From Cryptomeria japonica (lineage: Eukaryota > Streptophyta > Pinopsida > Cupressales > Cupressaceae): a DNA stretch of 64,000 nt. Made by a program: the position numbers and the translations under genes. Below, one piece after another: positions 24,174 through 35,283 of the stretch; the stretch's first letter is position 1; every line of letters begins with the position of its first letter. Under the pieces are notes generated by a model. That model did no database searches. It saw only the letters and a list, made by a program, of their open reading frames with translations, and was not told the origin of the DNA. Where the stretch lies: assembly GCF_030272615.1 (NCBI RefSeq), contig NC_081409.1:874808594-874872593 (forward strand), written 5' to 3'.

Positions 24174-24472
24174 AGCGGGAGTATAGGCATATGCTCATAC
24201 TTCCGGTAAAGTACAAGGAAACAACATTGAAAGACTTTCACCACGTCAAGGAGGCAAGATACACCAAGCCCCCAGTGGACTAAGGATCTTACGAATTCAA
24301 TTGACAAAGTAAAAGGGAAGATCACGAGGGAGAACCATGACTGTCAGTAGTAAGGTTCCCTCACTATGAGTCATACAAGAAAGATATCAAAAATTTTCAA
24401 GGCAAAGCTAAATTTGTCAAGAAATTTTCAAGTATCTTGAAAAGATATGAACGGGATGTATGCCCCCCTACG

Positions 24473-24514
24473 TTAAAGCGATCACACACGCCTCACCGAG
24501 GGTGATTGCTTTAA
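24473..24514 (-). other. Inverted repeat in the 3' part of element G
   Basis: Arms TTAAAGCGATCAC (24473-24485) and GTGATTGCTTTAA (24502-24514) pair over 13 positions, with one G-T type mismatch and a 16-base loop. It lies between the ORF end and the PPT. Function unknown. Confidence 0.55.
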
Positions 24515-24907
24515 GGTAGTGATACATATAAGAAAATGAAAAGGGAAAGGAGCATGTTATCACAAGGATTTAGCCCCCAAGTGTGAGATAAACCCAAGGA
24601 TAATAGACACAAAACACAAAGCACGAGGTGGCTTCACTTTCCTCGGGGTCAGTATGCTGTATGATAATTCATGTATATATATCATATGTATGTATGCATA
24701 ATTGTTCTTCATTCCCCAATCAAGGAAGGTCACCTAGAAGAAGGGAACACATGTGTCTTTTGAGTCAACATGAGAGAGATCGAGAGATATCAATGCTTTG
24801 CATCGTCCTCAAGTAAACAACACCAAGGACAACAAATAGAAGAATGAGAATAACATATAGAAGAAGTAACACAAGAGAGGAGGAGAGAATCTGCTATGCT
24901 AATGTAA

Positions 24908-27900
24908 CTAGTCTAGCACGTCATCTACCCCTCGATCTTGCTGATCAATGTTTCGGGAAGGCAGGGAACACGCTAGAGGAGGAACATTCAACACAGCAGA
25001 TGGAGCTATCACAAGATCTAAACAAAGGCTATGTTCATGTTCCAAGCCACGTTGTTCTTGTCTAGGAGCTAGGATAAGTGCTTTAGAAAATTCATTAGAT
25101 AAATGGTTATCAATATCAACAAGTTCATATTCACTATCAGAAGCAAGAGGAGTAACATTTTCATCATGAATAACATTTTCATCTATATCATCATCAAGAT
25201 TTATAAAAATAGGGTCTTTAATTCGCACAGGATCAAGACCATCATGCATCTTATGTTTTGGAGATTTTGGAGAAAATGGAATAATGCTTGTTGAAGGTGT
25301 TTTTGGAGATTGCAAAGTTTGAGAAGCAGCTGCTTGAGCTCTAAGACGACGCTTTCATCGGCGTTCATGTACAGAATGATTTCATCTAGTCTTAGTAGGA
25401 AGTGAAGAAGATTGAGGAGGAGGAATGTTCTCATCCTTATCACTTGGGTGTTTAGGTTGTGGTCTCCTAGGCTGGATAATAGGAGAAGAAGAAGGTCTCT
25501 TCTCTCTATAAGAGGAAGGAGGAGGAACTGCTCCATATAAGGGAGGAATATTTGGTTTTGGAAGGAGACCAAGTCCATCATGACGAGGAGGGATAGGTCT
25601 ACTTTTAGGAATTTTATTAATCATAGGCATAGTCACATCCATAGGGATGGGTTGGGAATCTTCTTGAGGAAAGACATTAGTTTTATCTTTCAAAGGAAGA
25701 GCTTCCTTCTCAAGAACGATAGGAATATCAAGTTTGGGTGTTCTAGGTTCACTTAGAGATAGGATCATATCTGTTTTCCACTTTTGATAAGATTTGAAAA
25801 GATGATCACTTCGCGGAGGAAGAGATTGGAATTGTTTAGGCCAAAAGTAATCAATAGGAACGCTAGAAGTTCTTTCAGCTGGTTTAAAGAGACTATGATT
25901 GACAGTAACAACTTCACCATTATGGGGAAATTTCAAACACTTATGAATAGGAGGAGCAATAGCTTTCATGGAAGATAGCCAAGGATAGCCAAGCTTCACA
26001 CGAAATTGTTCGAAAGATGGAATAATAGCAAAGTTCACATCAAGGGATTTGTTATGGACCTCAATAGGCAATGTAATAGAACCAATTGTAGGAGAAGAAA
26101 ATGCATCGAATAGTTTCACAATCACATCTGTTTTGTTATATATCACTTGATTCAATTGCAAAGTAAAAAGAAATTCTTCAGTAATAACATTAACCATGCA
26201 CGAAGGATCAATAAGCACTCCACGGAAAGGTGTATTCTTGACTTTTGCAACTATATATAAAGGACCATCAGGTGCCCTAATGGTTTCACTGGAATCAAAT
26301 GTGATGGAAGGTTCTTTAGGGTTTTCTTGCTGCTCTACAAAGTTAATCACATTCGGAGTCATAGACACAAGACCATCAGATGAAAGAGAGGAATCATTAG
26401 TCTCAATCGCATTAGAGGTATGAGAAGGTAATGGATCAGTGAAAATATGAAGATTTTGATTAGGAGGAGCTACAGATGTATTGCCTTTATCATTCACTCC
26501 AGAAACAGAGATAGTATTATTATCAATCAAATCTTGAATTTTCCCCTTTAAAGCAAAACATTTTTCAGTATCATGCCCAGGTTGACGATGAAATTGACAA
26601 AAAGCTTTGTTATCAAAATAAGGTGAAGTAATCTTTGCAGGATCAATTTGCCTTATAGGAGGAAGAGTAAGCACATTTTGTTCCAATAACTTATTCATAA
26701 TACTATGCAATGATTCATTCAAAGGAGTATACTTTCTTTCTTTCTTGAAAAATTTAGAAATAGGAGGCACACCTGATGCTACATTCACATTGTTGTTGAT
26801 GATGTTTTCATTGAATTTGATGGAATCTCTGTTCGGTTTAAACTTCCCATATGGTTGTTGACTACTATCACCCTTATCACTCGGAGTCATAGGATGTGAT
26901 TGTTCCATTTGAGTCACAGTCAGTTGATAATTGTGAAGAGTTGCGCACAACTGTTGGAAAGAAGTAAACTCAGAAAATAGAAGTTTGTCTCAAATATCTT
27001 TTTGTAAATTAGAAATAAAGATTCTTTGAATATCATTGTCAGGCACTGGAAAAGAAATTTGAGCATACAAATGCTTATATCTACCAATGAAATCAGTCAC
27101 TTTCTCTTTAACACCTTGTTTACAATGCATTAAATCAATCAAAGTAACTTTAGGACTTATATTGTTTTGAAATTGTTGAATGAAAGCATTTGCAAGTTGT
27201 TCGAAAGAAGTAATAGAATAGGAAGGCAACGAGCAATACCATTGTAGGGCTTTGTCTCTTAATGTTCTAGTGAATAGTTTTGCAAGCAACCTTTGGTCAT
27301 AAGCAAAATCAGTACATATTGTTTGAAAAGTCTTAACATGTGTCAGAGGATCACCTTTACCATTATAAAGCTCCAAATGCGGGATTTCAACATGTTTAGG
27401 GGGAATAGCTCAAACAATGTCAAGAGAAAGTGGGCTCGCAACATCAAATGTGGGCACACTAAACTTAGATTGATTCATAGAGGCAATTTGTTGCTGTAAA
27501 GAAGAGACAGTTTGTGCAAGATTGTTAATGGTCGCTTCAGTCGAAGAATTCATATTAGATGTGTTAGATTGAGATGGAGGTGTTATGTTATTGAAAGAAG
27601 GTAAAGAGTAAGGTGGTGGGACACTATGATAGTTAGTCATAGGAGATGATTGGACAGGAAGAACACTACAAGGAGGAATGGAAAATGAATTGCCCCCTTG
27701 CGTCATGTTCATTTGTGGAGATATAATAGGAACACTCATTGAAGGAATGAATGAAGAAATCGGATTAAATGAAGGAAGAGGGTTAATTAAAGAAGAGGGA
27801 TTGCCCCCATGACTAGTGATCACAGGAGGAATGTCTTGTGTAGAAGTAGCCATTATGTTTGATGTAAAGGTAGGTATGCTAGCAATAGAAGTCGTCAAAG

Positions 27901-28237
27901 GAATAGAATGATTGACTTGAGTAGGAGGTTGTGTATAACCCAAATTTTCAGCACAACTCTTCATAGGCATCACATTCGAATCCACAATGTGTGCAATACC
28001 ACGCAAAATATCAATTCCATTCTTATCACTTTGAAGCATACGTTTTAGACCCTCAATTAAAGGAAGAGCTTGACTATCAGGGTATTCTTGAGACATCCAT
28101 TGTCGAAAATCGTCAAATTGGTTATCCAATTTTGAAAGTTGTTCTACAGAAACCTCATGGAGAGCTTCTTCATCATTAGGAGGATTAGAGGAATTACCCA
28201 TGTCCTCGTTAAAAAGGCTATTCAAATTAGGTTCCAT
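24908..28237 (-). pseudogene. gag: Element G gag-protease polyprotein (Ty3/gypsy type)
   Basis: All coding pieces from ATG 28237 to 24908 share one minus-strand frame with a few stops (27410-27412, near 26990, 25382-25384 and one more at about 25343). The N-terminal 275 residues are Pro/Ser/Asn-rich. The capsid core follows at 26990-27376: FTRTLRDKALQWYCSLP and FQNNISPKVTLIDL are typical of the retrotransposon gag domain. A plant gypsy zinc-binding motif, CQFHRQPGHDTEKC, lies near 26570. A protease-like fold follows (RGVLIDPSCMVNVITEEFL; the active-site DSG/DTG reads DPS), with a proline-rich tail containing HDGLGLLPKPN. RT and integrase are absent. It probably made particles that relied on a partner for reverse transcription. 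Confidence 0.85.
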
Positions 28238-29509
28238 CTCCTTAGTAATTAAACCTCGGAAAGACTTAATTCTACGGCTTCATCTAACGGGAATAGTGTA
28301 AGTAGGGCTTATTGTTGTAAAACTCATGCACTAGAGAGGGAGAGAAAATTTTGATTTTAGAGGTAACAATTTTCAGTAAAATCAGCCAATCTTCTGGATT
28401 TAAGCTGTTAAATACAATCAGGAAAATCTCCCAAAATTTCAGAAAAAATGTCAAGGACCGTGGCGCTTCAGAGTGCACACGGTCCCGGCAACTTTTTTCG
28501 AAATTTGCAGGGATGAAAGTTATGATGATTTTGGAGCTAATCTGAAAAAATTGAGTGGTTTTACGATCTATAGATAGGCCAAATTAAAGTTGCAATCTCG
28601 AAATTGAACCCTACCAAGATTGTCGAAAAATGCAAAAATTTGAATTTTGAAAAAGAGAGGGAAACTAAAATTTTGAATTTTATGATTTTAGAGGGAATGC
28701 CGAAAGCAATGCAAGTTTTGAAATTCAAAAGTTGACTCAATTTCACGCAAAATTCAATTTTGAAAGCGGAAATTAAAGTTGTTGTAATTAAGCACTTAAT
28801 TTCAAAAGTCACAAATTGTAAGAATTTGAATAAAGCACTGAAATTTCGAATGAATGCAAACACACTTTTCAGATTTAGGACAGTAAGAACACAATTTTGA
28901 CACAAAATTTCAATTTCGATGATTTTTGAATGTTTAGAAGCCTTAATCCAAGCAATCACAAGACCAACTTTGACTGTAATTTTGAAAGTGTTAGATTTGA
29001 TAAAATCAGCCAAAATTCTGGATTTTAGCAAGAAAATACAGTAAGATCTGGCTCCCAAAATTTCGAAAAAAATGCCGGGGACGATGGCGCTCGGAGTGCA
29101 CACGGTCCTCGCAACTTTTTTCCAAATTTTCAGGGATGAAAGATATTGTGATTTTATTGCGGAATCCAAAGTTACAGCTGATTTGGAAATGTTTTGATTA
29201 GTGAAATTGTCGGACAAAGGTTGAATCAAGAGGGTTTTAAAAATTAGGGTTTTGACACTTAACCACTTAATTTTCAAAATTAAAGCATAGATATCAATTA
29301 GTAATTTGTAATAGAAGGTCAGATCTGAAACAAGCATTAACATTTAGACATTTCACAAGTTCAATTACTAAAAAGAAAATTTAGGGTTTTTATGCAATTA
29401 ACCTCTAAAATTTTGTAAAAGATCAAACATGGAAATGTAATCAAGGAATCCAATTTTCAGATCTAATTATGAATAATCAGAAAGGATGTTCACGTTGGGT
29501 TCACCAAAA
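28238..29509 (-). other. Leader of element G with a 150-bp direct repeat
   Basis: The 1.27 kb between the 5' LTR and the gag start has no reliable ORF. Two diverged copies of a 140-150 bp unit lie at about 28378-28519 and 29002-29142, both starting AAAATCAGCCAA and ending CAGGGATGAAAG. Each contains a hairpin of the GGAC...GGTCC type (28455-28485 and 29079-29108). The primer site region beside the LTR reads TTTTGGTGAACCCAACGTG on the minus strand. I cannot name the tRNA. Confidence 0.6.
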
Positions 29510-30750
29510 TTTAAAGCGGAAAATCGCGATCGAACCCTAGTTGCTCTCCCCTCTTCCAACTCTGAGGAGAGAGAAGGGAGGTTCACTAGGGTTGATGGTT
29601 TTCACTTAGGGGAGAGACTTTACATTCAAAAGAGGGGTTGAAAACCCACAAGATCCAATCCCACGCAATGCAAGATTGGATGCTAAATGAGTTTCAAGGG
29701 TTATGACATCAAGGCTACCCTCTTTTGTAAAGAATGTGCATAGAAGAATTAAGCTAGGAATGCATTGAAAGTGAGAAAGATTCGCTTATAAACTGAGATA
29801 GGAATATAGTATGAACCTGCGGACCTGGAATTAGCAGTAAAATGTCGATACGCCACTGTCCTGTAAATTTGAGCGAAAGTTGCCAGGACGATGGCGCCCG
29901 AGCGCCACAGTCCTTCGAAAAATCCGCGAAACGAAGGGGGATCTATTCGTCTCTGCACAAGGATTCCAGATCTTCAATTTCAACCGCGTACCTGCAACCT
30001 ACACATAGAAAAGCGAAGACGATTGGGGGGTTAGGGATTAGGGGTTTGCCTTTAGGTCAAACCCCGGTTTTGGAATTAACCAAGAAATGAGCAATGCTGT
30101 AAATGTAAATGTCTGTAATGTAAAACAAGTACTAATACCTTGTTGTAAGGATGTTTGTATCCTTATATGCGAAGGTATAGATGTTGTATGTTGTATGTTG
30201 TAGTAGTATGTTGTAAGTGATCTCCTCTTCAATGGTTGAATCCTTGTCTTGAATGCAACACTTAGCCTTGAATGGAGACTTGAAATGATCAATTGCTTGA
30301 AGGAATGCTTGAATGCTTGAATGCTTGAGTATAGTTTCCACGCTTTTTCCGTCATGTATCTATCTCCCCAAATGAGAGAGGAAAATGTAGTTTATATACT
30401 TTTCATTTAGGGCTGATAGACTGATTTTTCTAACCTTAGGCCGACCAGGAAATATTATTTCCAATTTGCAAACAAAAAGACTCGAAGTCCAAAAGAGACC
30501 GGGCCCAAAATAGGACTCAGGGACCAGGGCGCTGGGCGCCCTGGTCCTGAAGGACCAGGGCGCTGGGCGCTCTGGTCCCACCTCCCGGGACAGCAAGGTG
30601 CAAAGGAGGTTCAGGCCAGGGTGCAAGAAAATGCAGTTTTCAGCGTCATAATCAGGTTTTGGGGTCTCCATTCAGGTTGCGTGTTGCGTCGCCATCGTGA
30701 AGACCCAAATACGGTCGAAATTGCAAGTGTCGCAATTTTAGGATGCTACA
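29510..30750 (-). repeat. 5' LTR of element G
   Basis: 1,241 bp, 31 bp longer than the other LTR because the GC-rich hairpin unit is duplicated (30521-30547 and 30552-30578). The terminal dinucleotide at 29510 reads TT instead of TG on the plus strand, a post-insertion change. Confidence 0.92.
30521..30578. repeat. Tandem GC-rich perfect hairpins in the 5' LTR of element G
   Basis: Unit 1 (30521-30547) has 12-bp perfect arms, GGACCAGGGCGC and GCGCCCTGGTCC, around TGG. Unit 2 (30552-30578) is the same with one C-to-T change in the second arm. The 3' LTR has one unit (23960-23986) of the second form. Confidence 0.9.
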
Positions 30751-30755
30751 ATACT

Positions 30756-30799
30756 AATTCACCCCCCCTCTCAGTATTAATCGGATCCTCTAAATAACA
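30756..30799 (+). repeat. 5' LTR of element F, terminal segment
   Basis: The last 44 bp of the LTR after element G and one copy of its TSD. It holds the C tract and the distal stem arm AGTATTAA (30773-30780), complementary to TTAATACT at 22941-22948, and ends AATAACA before the PBS. Confidence 0.9.
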
Positions 30800-30801
30800 A
30801 T

Positions 30802-30813
30802 TGGTATCAGAGC
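30802..30813 (+). other. Primer binding site of element F
   Basis: TGGTATCAGAGC, the canonical copia site for initiator tRNA-Met, two bases after the LTR end at 30799. Confidence 0.9.
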
Positions 30814-30869
30814 ATTAGGTCCTCTATGTGCAGGAAGCTTAACAGCTTGAGGAAAAGATCTAGAAGAAA

Positions 30870-31910
30870 ATGATCAAAGAGGGTTCAAAATTTACTAAGG
30901 ACAACTATATAATATGGAAAGACAGAATGAAGATTTATATCAAAGGTATGGGTTCTCAGTTTTGGAAACATGTTACCACTAAATATGTACCCCCTATCGG
31001 TCCTCTAACTCTAGATCAGCTTAAGGAGCAACATGAAAATTATCAAGCACTGGAAGCCATTGTAAGTGCACTCTCTGATACTAAATACATTGATGTACAT
31101 GGATTAGAAATTGTATTTGAAGTTTGGGAGAAATTAGAACTAATCTATGGTGGTGATAAACATGCTAAAAAAGCTAAGGAAAAGAGTCTTAGAGGTAAAT
31201 TTGATGATATGAGAATGGTAGAAGGTGAAAATATAGCTCAGTATGGACACGAGATCAAAGAGGTTGTTGGTGGTATTAAAAGTGTTAGAGGAAAGATTGA
31301 AGATGACACTATTGTAAGTAAGATGATTAGAACTCTTTTACCTACCTATGCAATCAGAATTTGTACTATTCAAGAGTTAAGGTCAGTGAGTAGTGATAAG
31401 GTCACTGTTGATTCACTTATTGGTAAACTGGATGCATTTGAATTGAATAGTTTTGATAATAGTGTTTCTAAGTCATCTGAATTAGCTTTTAAGGCATCTA
31501 TAACCAGTACACCTATGAGAAAAGGAAAAGATGTATGTCACAATTATGATTGCAGATCAAGTCATGATGGTAGCAGGGAAGATGTGGATGATGAAGACAA
31601 CTTGATGGATTTTGAAGTTCTTCTGGTTAAGAGACTTCCGAGAGGCACTGGTAAATATAAAGGTAAACTACCTCTTAAGTGTTTCTCTTGCAATAAGATT
31701 GGACATATAGCTGTAAACTATCCTAACAGTGATATAAAGGAGCTTAGGTAATGTAAAGGAAAAGGGAAGAAACAATGCTATGTTGCACTCTATGAAGGAC
31801 TGGTTGATGAGGAATCCGAAGAAGATGACAATGATGAGATTGTCTTTGTTGCTATAAAAGAAGATTTGTCTGATGAAAAGGCTTTGGTATCTCAGTTTGA
31901 CTCTAGTGAT
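30870..31910 (+). pseudogene. gag: Element F gag (copia) with a defective CCHC knuckle
   Basis: Starts at ATG 30870 with FTKDNYIIWKDRMKIYIKG, then VWEKLELIYGGDKHAKKAK and LRGKFDDMRMVEGE, the standard copia gag helices. The knuckle reads CFSCNKIGHIAVNY near 31680-31722: its last Cys is Tyr. A TAG at 31749-31751 follows, and the frame continues through an acidic linker into protease. It is one of the less damaged coding parts in the window (293 codons open). Confidence 0.88.
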
Positions 31911-33298
31911 GAATGGATAATTGATAGTGGTTGTTCACACCACATGACCGATGATAAAAGAAAATTTATATCACTTGAAGAATTTGATGGTGGTGTGGTA
32001 AGTTTTGGTAACAACTCACCCTGTATGGTTAAAGGTAAATGATCTATCTCCCTGAATGGTAAAAGTAGTGCAGATGATGTTTATTGGGTAGAAGGCTTAA
32101 AACATAACTTATTGAATGTTGAACAATTGAATGACAAAGGATATCACCTTGAATTTAAGAGTGGAGTGTGCAGGATCATGGGATGCAAAGGAGATTTGAT
32201 TGATACTAGAAAACAAACTAGAGGTAATCTATTTCATCTAAATGCTAATGTGAATAGTTGTTTTGTGGCTATAATTGAGGATAGTTGGTTATGGCACAAA
32301 AGTTTTTGTCATGTGAACTTCGATAACTTGATAAGGGTCAACAAATATAGTATTGTGAGAGGTATGTCACAACTGGTGAAACCAGACAATGTGTTATTTA
32401 AAGAATGTTAGATGGGTTAGATGACTTCTACATCTTGTAAGAGTAAATCATTTTCTTCTAAGAATATTCTTGATTTAGTGCATATTGACTTATGTGGTCC
32501 TATGAGGACTAGGAGATTTTATGGTTATAAGTATTTTATGATTTTTCAAGGATGATGTGGGTCACTTTTCTAAAAGAAAATTCTGAGTCTTTCAGTAAAT
32601 TTAAGGCCTTTAAATCCTTAGTAGAAAAGGAAACCGGGAAGAGTCTGAAATGTCTGAGATCTGACTAGGGTGATGAATTCACTTCTGATGAGTTTGTAAA
32701 GTATTGTGATTAGCAGGGAATAAAGAGGAAAATGTCTACACCTAGGACTCCACAAAAAAATGGAATTGTTGAGAGAAGAAACAGGACAATTGTGGAAGCA
32801 ACTAGGACCATGCTAATATAAGGAGATGTACCGAAGATGTTTTGGAGAGAAGAAGTTAGCACTACTATTTACACTTTGAATTGGGTTCTTGTGAAAAAAG
32901 GTAATGATAAAACACCTTATGAGCTTTGGTATGGAAAAATTCCTAATGTCAGTTATTTTAAAGTTTTGGGGAGCAGATATTTTATTAAAAGAGATGATTT
33001 TACTATTAAATTTGATGCAAAGAGTGATGAAGGAACATTTCTTGGCTATTCCACCAAGATAAAATATTTTAAGTATTACAATAGAAGGACAAAGAATATA
33101 GTTGAGAGGGTGAATTTTACGGTTGATCAATTCTTTGGCAAACTTGACGAGATCAGTAGATCTGAGCCTGCAGATGATGAAGAAAAACTAGTGTTTATTG
33201 AACCAGAAGTGCAAAAAAATAATGAACAAAACACTGTAGAAATAGGTGCTCAACTAGTAGATGATGAACATGAAGAAGAAGTCATTTCACTAGAATAG
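31911..33298 (+). pseudogene. pol: Element F pol, protease and integrase part
   Basis: The protease signature WIIDSGCSHHM keeps the catalytic Asp-Ser-Gly (31923-31931), in the same frame as gag. A stop follows at 32040-32042. GAG-pre-integrase reads SWLWHKSFCHVNFDNL. Integrase shows DLVHIDLCGP, a short deletion/frameshift near 32540, SD*GDEF (TAG at 32667 region), TPQKNGIVERRNRT in decayed form and YELWYGKIPNVSYFKVLG. A 153-codon open frame covers 32837-33298, the C-terminal integrase and the following acidic linker. Confidence 0.88.
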
Positions 33299-34949
33299 GT
33301 AATCCCAAGATATGTAAGGCTAAATCATCTAGGAGACCATATTATATGTGACAAGAATGTTGGCGTGTTAACTAGAAGAAAAATTAGAGAAAATTCTTGT
33401 CTGATTTCAACTATTGAACCAAAGACAGTTAGAGAAGCATTGAAATATGATGATTAGATTAATGAAATGAATGAAGAACTAGATCAAATTGAGAAAAAGA
33501 ATACCTGGTCTCTTGTTCCTAGACTGAAAGACAAAAATGTGATTGGTACAAAGTGGGTCTTTAGAAACAAGTTAAATGAAGCTGGTGAGGTTGTGAGGAA
33601 TAAGGCAAGACTTGTATGCAAATGATATGCACAAGAAGAAGGTGAACACTATGGTGAAACTTTTACATTGGTGGTGAGACTTGAAGGTGTTAGAATGTTA
33701 CTTACCTTTGCAGCTTTTAAAGGTTTTAAGGTCTATCAAATAGACGTTAAATCAACTTTCTTGAATGATATTCTTGAAGAAGAAGTGTATATAGAACAAC
33801 CAGATGGGTTTTCTTTGACAGAGGATAAAGATATGGTAGTAGGTTACACAAGGTATTATATGGATTGAAACAAGCACTAAGAGCATGGTATGAGAGACTG
33901 CATGCACATCTAATTAAGATAGGATTCCAGCGAACCAGTGAGGATAGTAATATCTATTTAAAGACTGAAGAAGACAAAATGTTAATTGCAGACATTTTTG
34001 TTGATGACATAATATGTGGTGGAGATGATGATTTGTGTATGGCTTTTACTGATGAAATGAAGAAAGAGTTTGAGATGTCTCTGATCAGTGAGATAAAGTT
34101 TTTCATTGGGTTACAGGTCCAGCAACTAGAAGGCAGAATTTTTATCTGTCAAACTAAGTATGTGAAAGAAGTTTTGAAGACTTTTGGGATGGAAGAATGC
34201 AAACCGGTTCGTACTCCAATGGTGACAGGTTGCAAATTATCAAAAGAGGATGATTCACCCTCTGTAGATGAGAAAGAATATAGGTCTATGATTGGAAAAT
34301 TGCATTTGTTATTCATAGTAGACCGGATATTGCACATGTTGTTGGTTTAGTTGCTAGATTTTAAAAGAGTTCCAAGGAGATATACTTGGTAGAAGTAAAA
34401 AGGATATTCAAGTATCTGAAAGGAACAGTTGATTATGGTTTATGGTATCCTTACAAAGGTAACTTTTCTTTGGAATTTTTCACAGATGCAGACTGGGCTA
34501 GAAATGTTGATGACTAAAAAAGCACAACCAATGGAGATTTTCTTCTTGGAGGTAGACTGGTATCTTGGATGAGTAAAAAGAAAACTTGTGTATCATAGTC
34601 AAATGCAAAAGCAGAATATGTGACTGCATCTATGAATTGTACACAGGCTATTTTGATGAGACATGTTTTGGAAGGTTTTAAACAGAATTTGACTGAACTA
34701 GTGATTATTTATTATGACAACACTAGTGCTATAAATATTTTTTAAAATATGGTGTTACATGCAAGGACTAAACATATTGAGTTGAAATATCACTTTCTGA
34801 GGGAGAGAGTACATGAGAAGCAAGTGAGAATGGAACATGTATCTAGCAAAGAACAGTTAGAAGATATATTCACTAAACCTTTTGCAAAGGCAACCTTTAA
34901 ATATCTTAGAGGTAAATTAGGGGTTAGCCTCCTACACAAGATCAACTAA
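33299..34949 (+). pseudogene. pol: Element F pol, reverse transcriptase and RNase H part
   Basis: RT motifs: [35 protein letters not shown], a frameshift near 33840, KQALRAWYERLHAHLIKIGF, and the catalytic FVDD at 33997-34008, then EIKFFIGLQVQQ. RNase H: FFTDADWARNVDD, a stop, KSTTNGDFLLGGRLVSWMSKKK, then ARTKHIELKYHFLRERV and IFTKPFAKATFKYLRGKLG ending at 34949. Stops and frameshifts are spread over the region. The copia identity is certain from gene order and motifs. Confidence 0.92.
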
Positions 34950-35283
34950 GATGCAAGTGATGCATCAATCCAATGGACTTATTAAATATTTTTTACTATG
35001 GATTGATGAGATGTGGGATACTCCTCAAGAGGAGTAGCTAAGATGAAGTTAGCAGGGATGATGGAGACTGTAGCAGTAGTGATGATGTTATAAGATGCAT
35101 TTGAAACTTTGGCATTGTTGTCAAAGGGGGAGAAGTAATATGACTAGGAGAAGAAATGTAGCAGACATGGGAGAAAGTAATATAACTGGCAGAAGATCAT
35201 ACAAAGGATGAGAAGATAAAGTAAATCATGATGATTTTGATGATGATTCTTTTAGTGTTGCCATCAATGCCAAAGGGGGAGAA
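34950..35283 (+). other. 3' untranslated region and PPTs of element F
   Basis: Contains TTTGGCATTG then TGTCAAAGGGGGAG (35108-35133) and ATGCCAAAGGGGGAGAA (35267-35283), the latter against the LTR. The two tracts are about 150 bp apart, as in B. Confidence 0.85.

Larger units (their letters stand above)
22949..30750 (-). mobile_element. Element G: non-autonomous Ty3/gypsy gag-protease element (TR-GAG-like)
   Basis: LTRs at 22949-24158 and 29510-30750 with ATACT on both sides (22944-22948 and 30751-30755). The minus strand carries one gag-protease reading frame and a purine tract, AAAGTGGGGGCTAAA, against the 3' LTR. The 5.35 kb interior has no RT, RNase H or integrase motif. This matches the TR-GAG idea (LTR elements retaining only gag) known in plants, here with a protease-like domain too. 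Confidence 0.92.

Noticed and set aside
28561-29343. 260-codon minus-strand open frame in the G leader
   Set aside because: Composition is Phe/Lys/Ile-rich low complexity from AT-rich leader DNA, with no family resemblance. The gag frame starts downstream at 28237.
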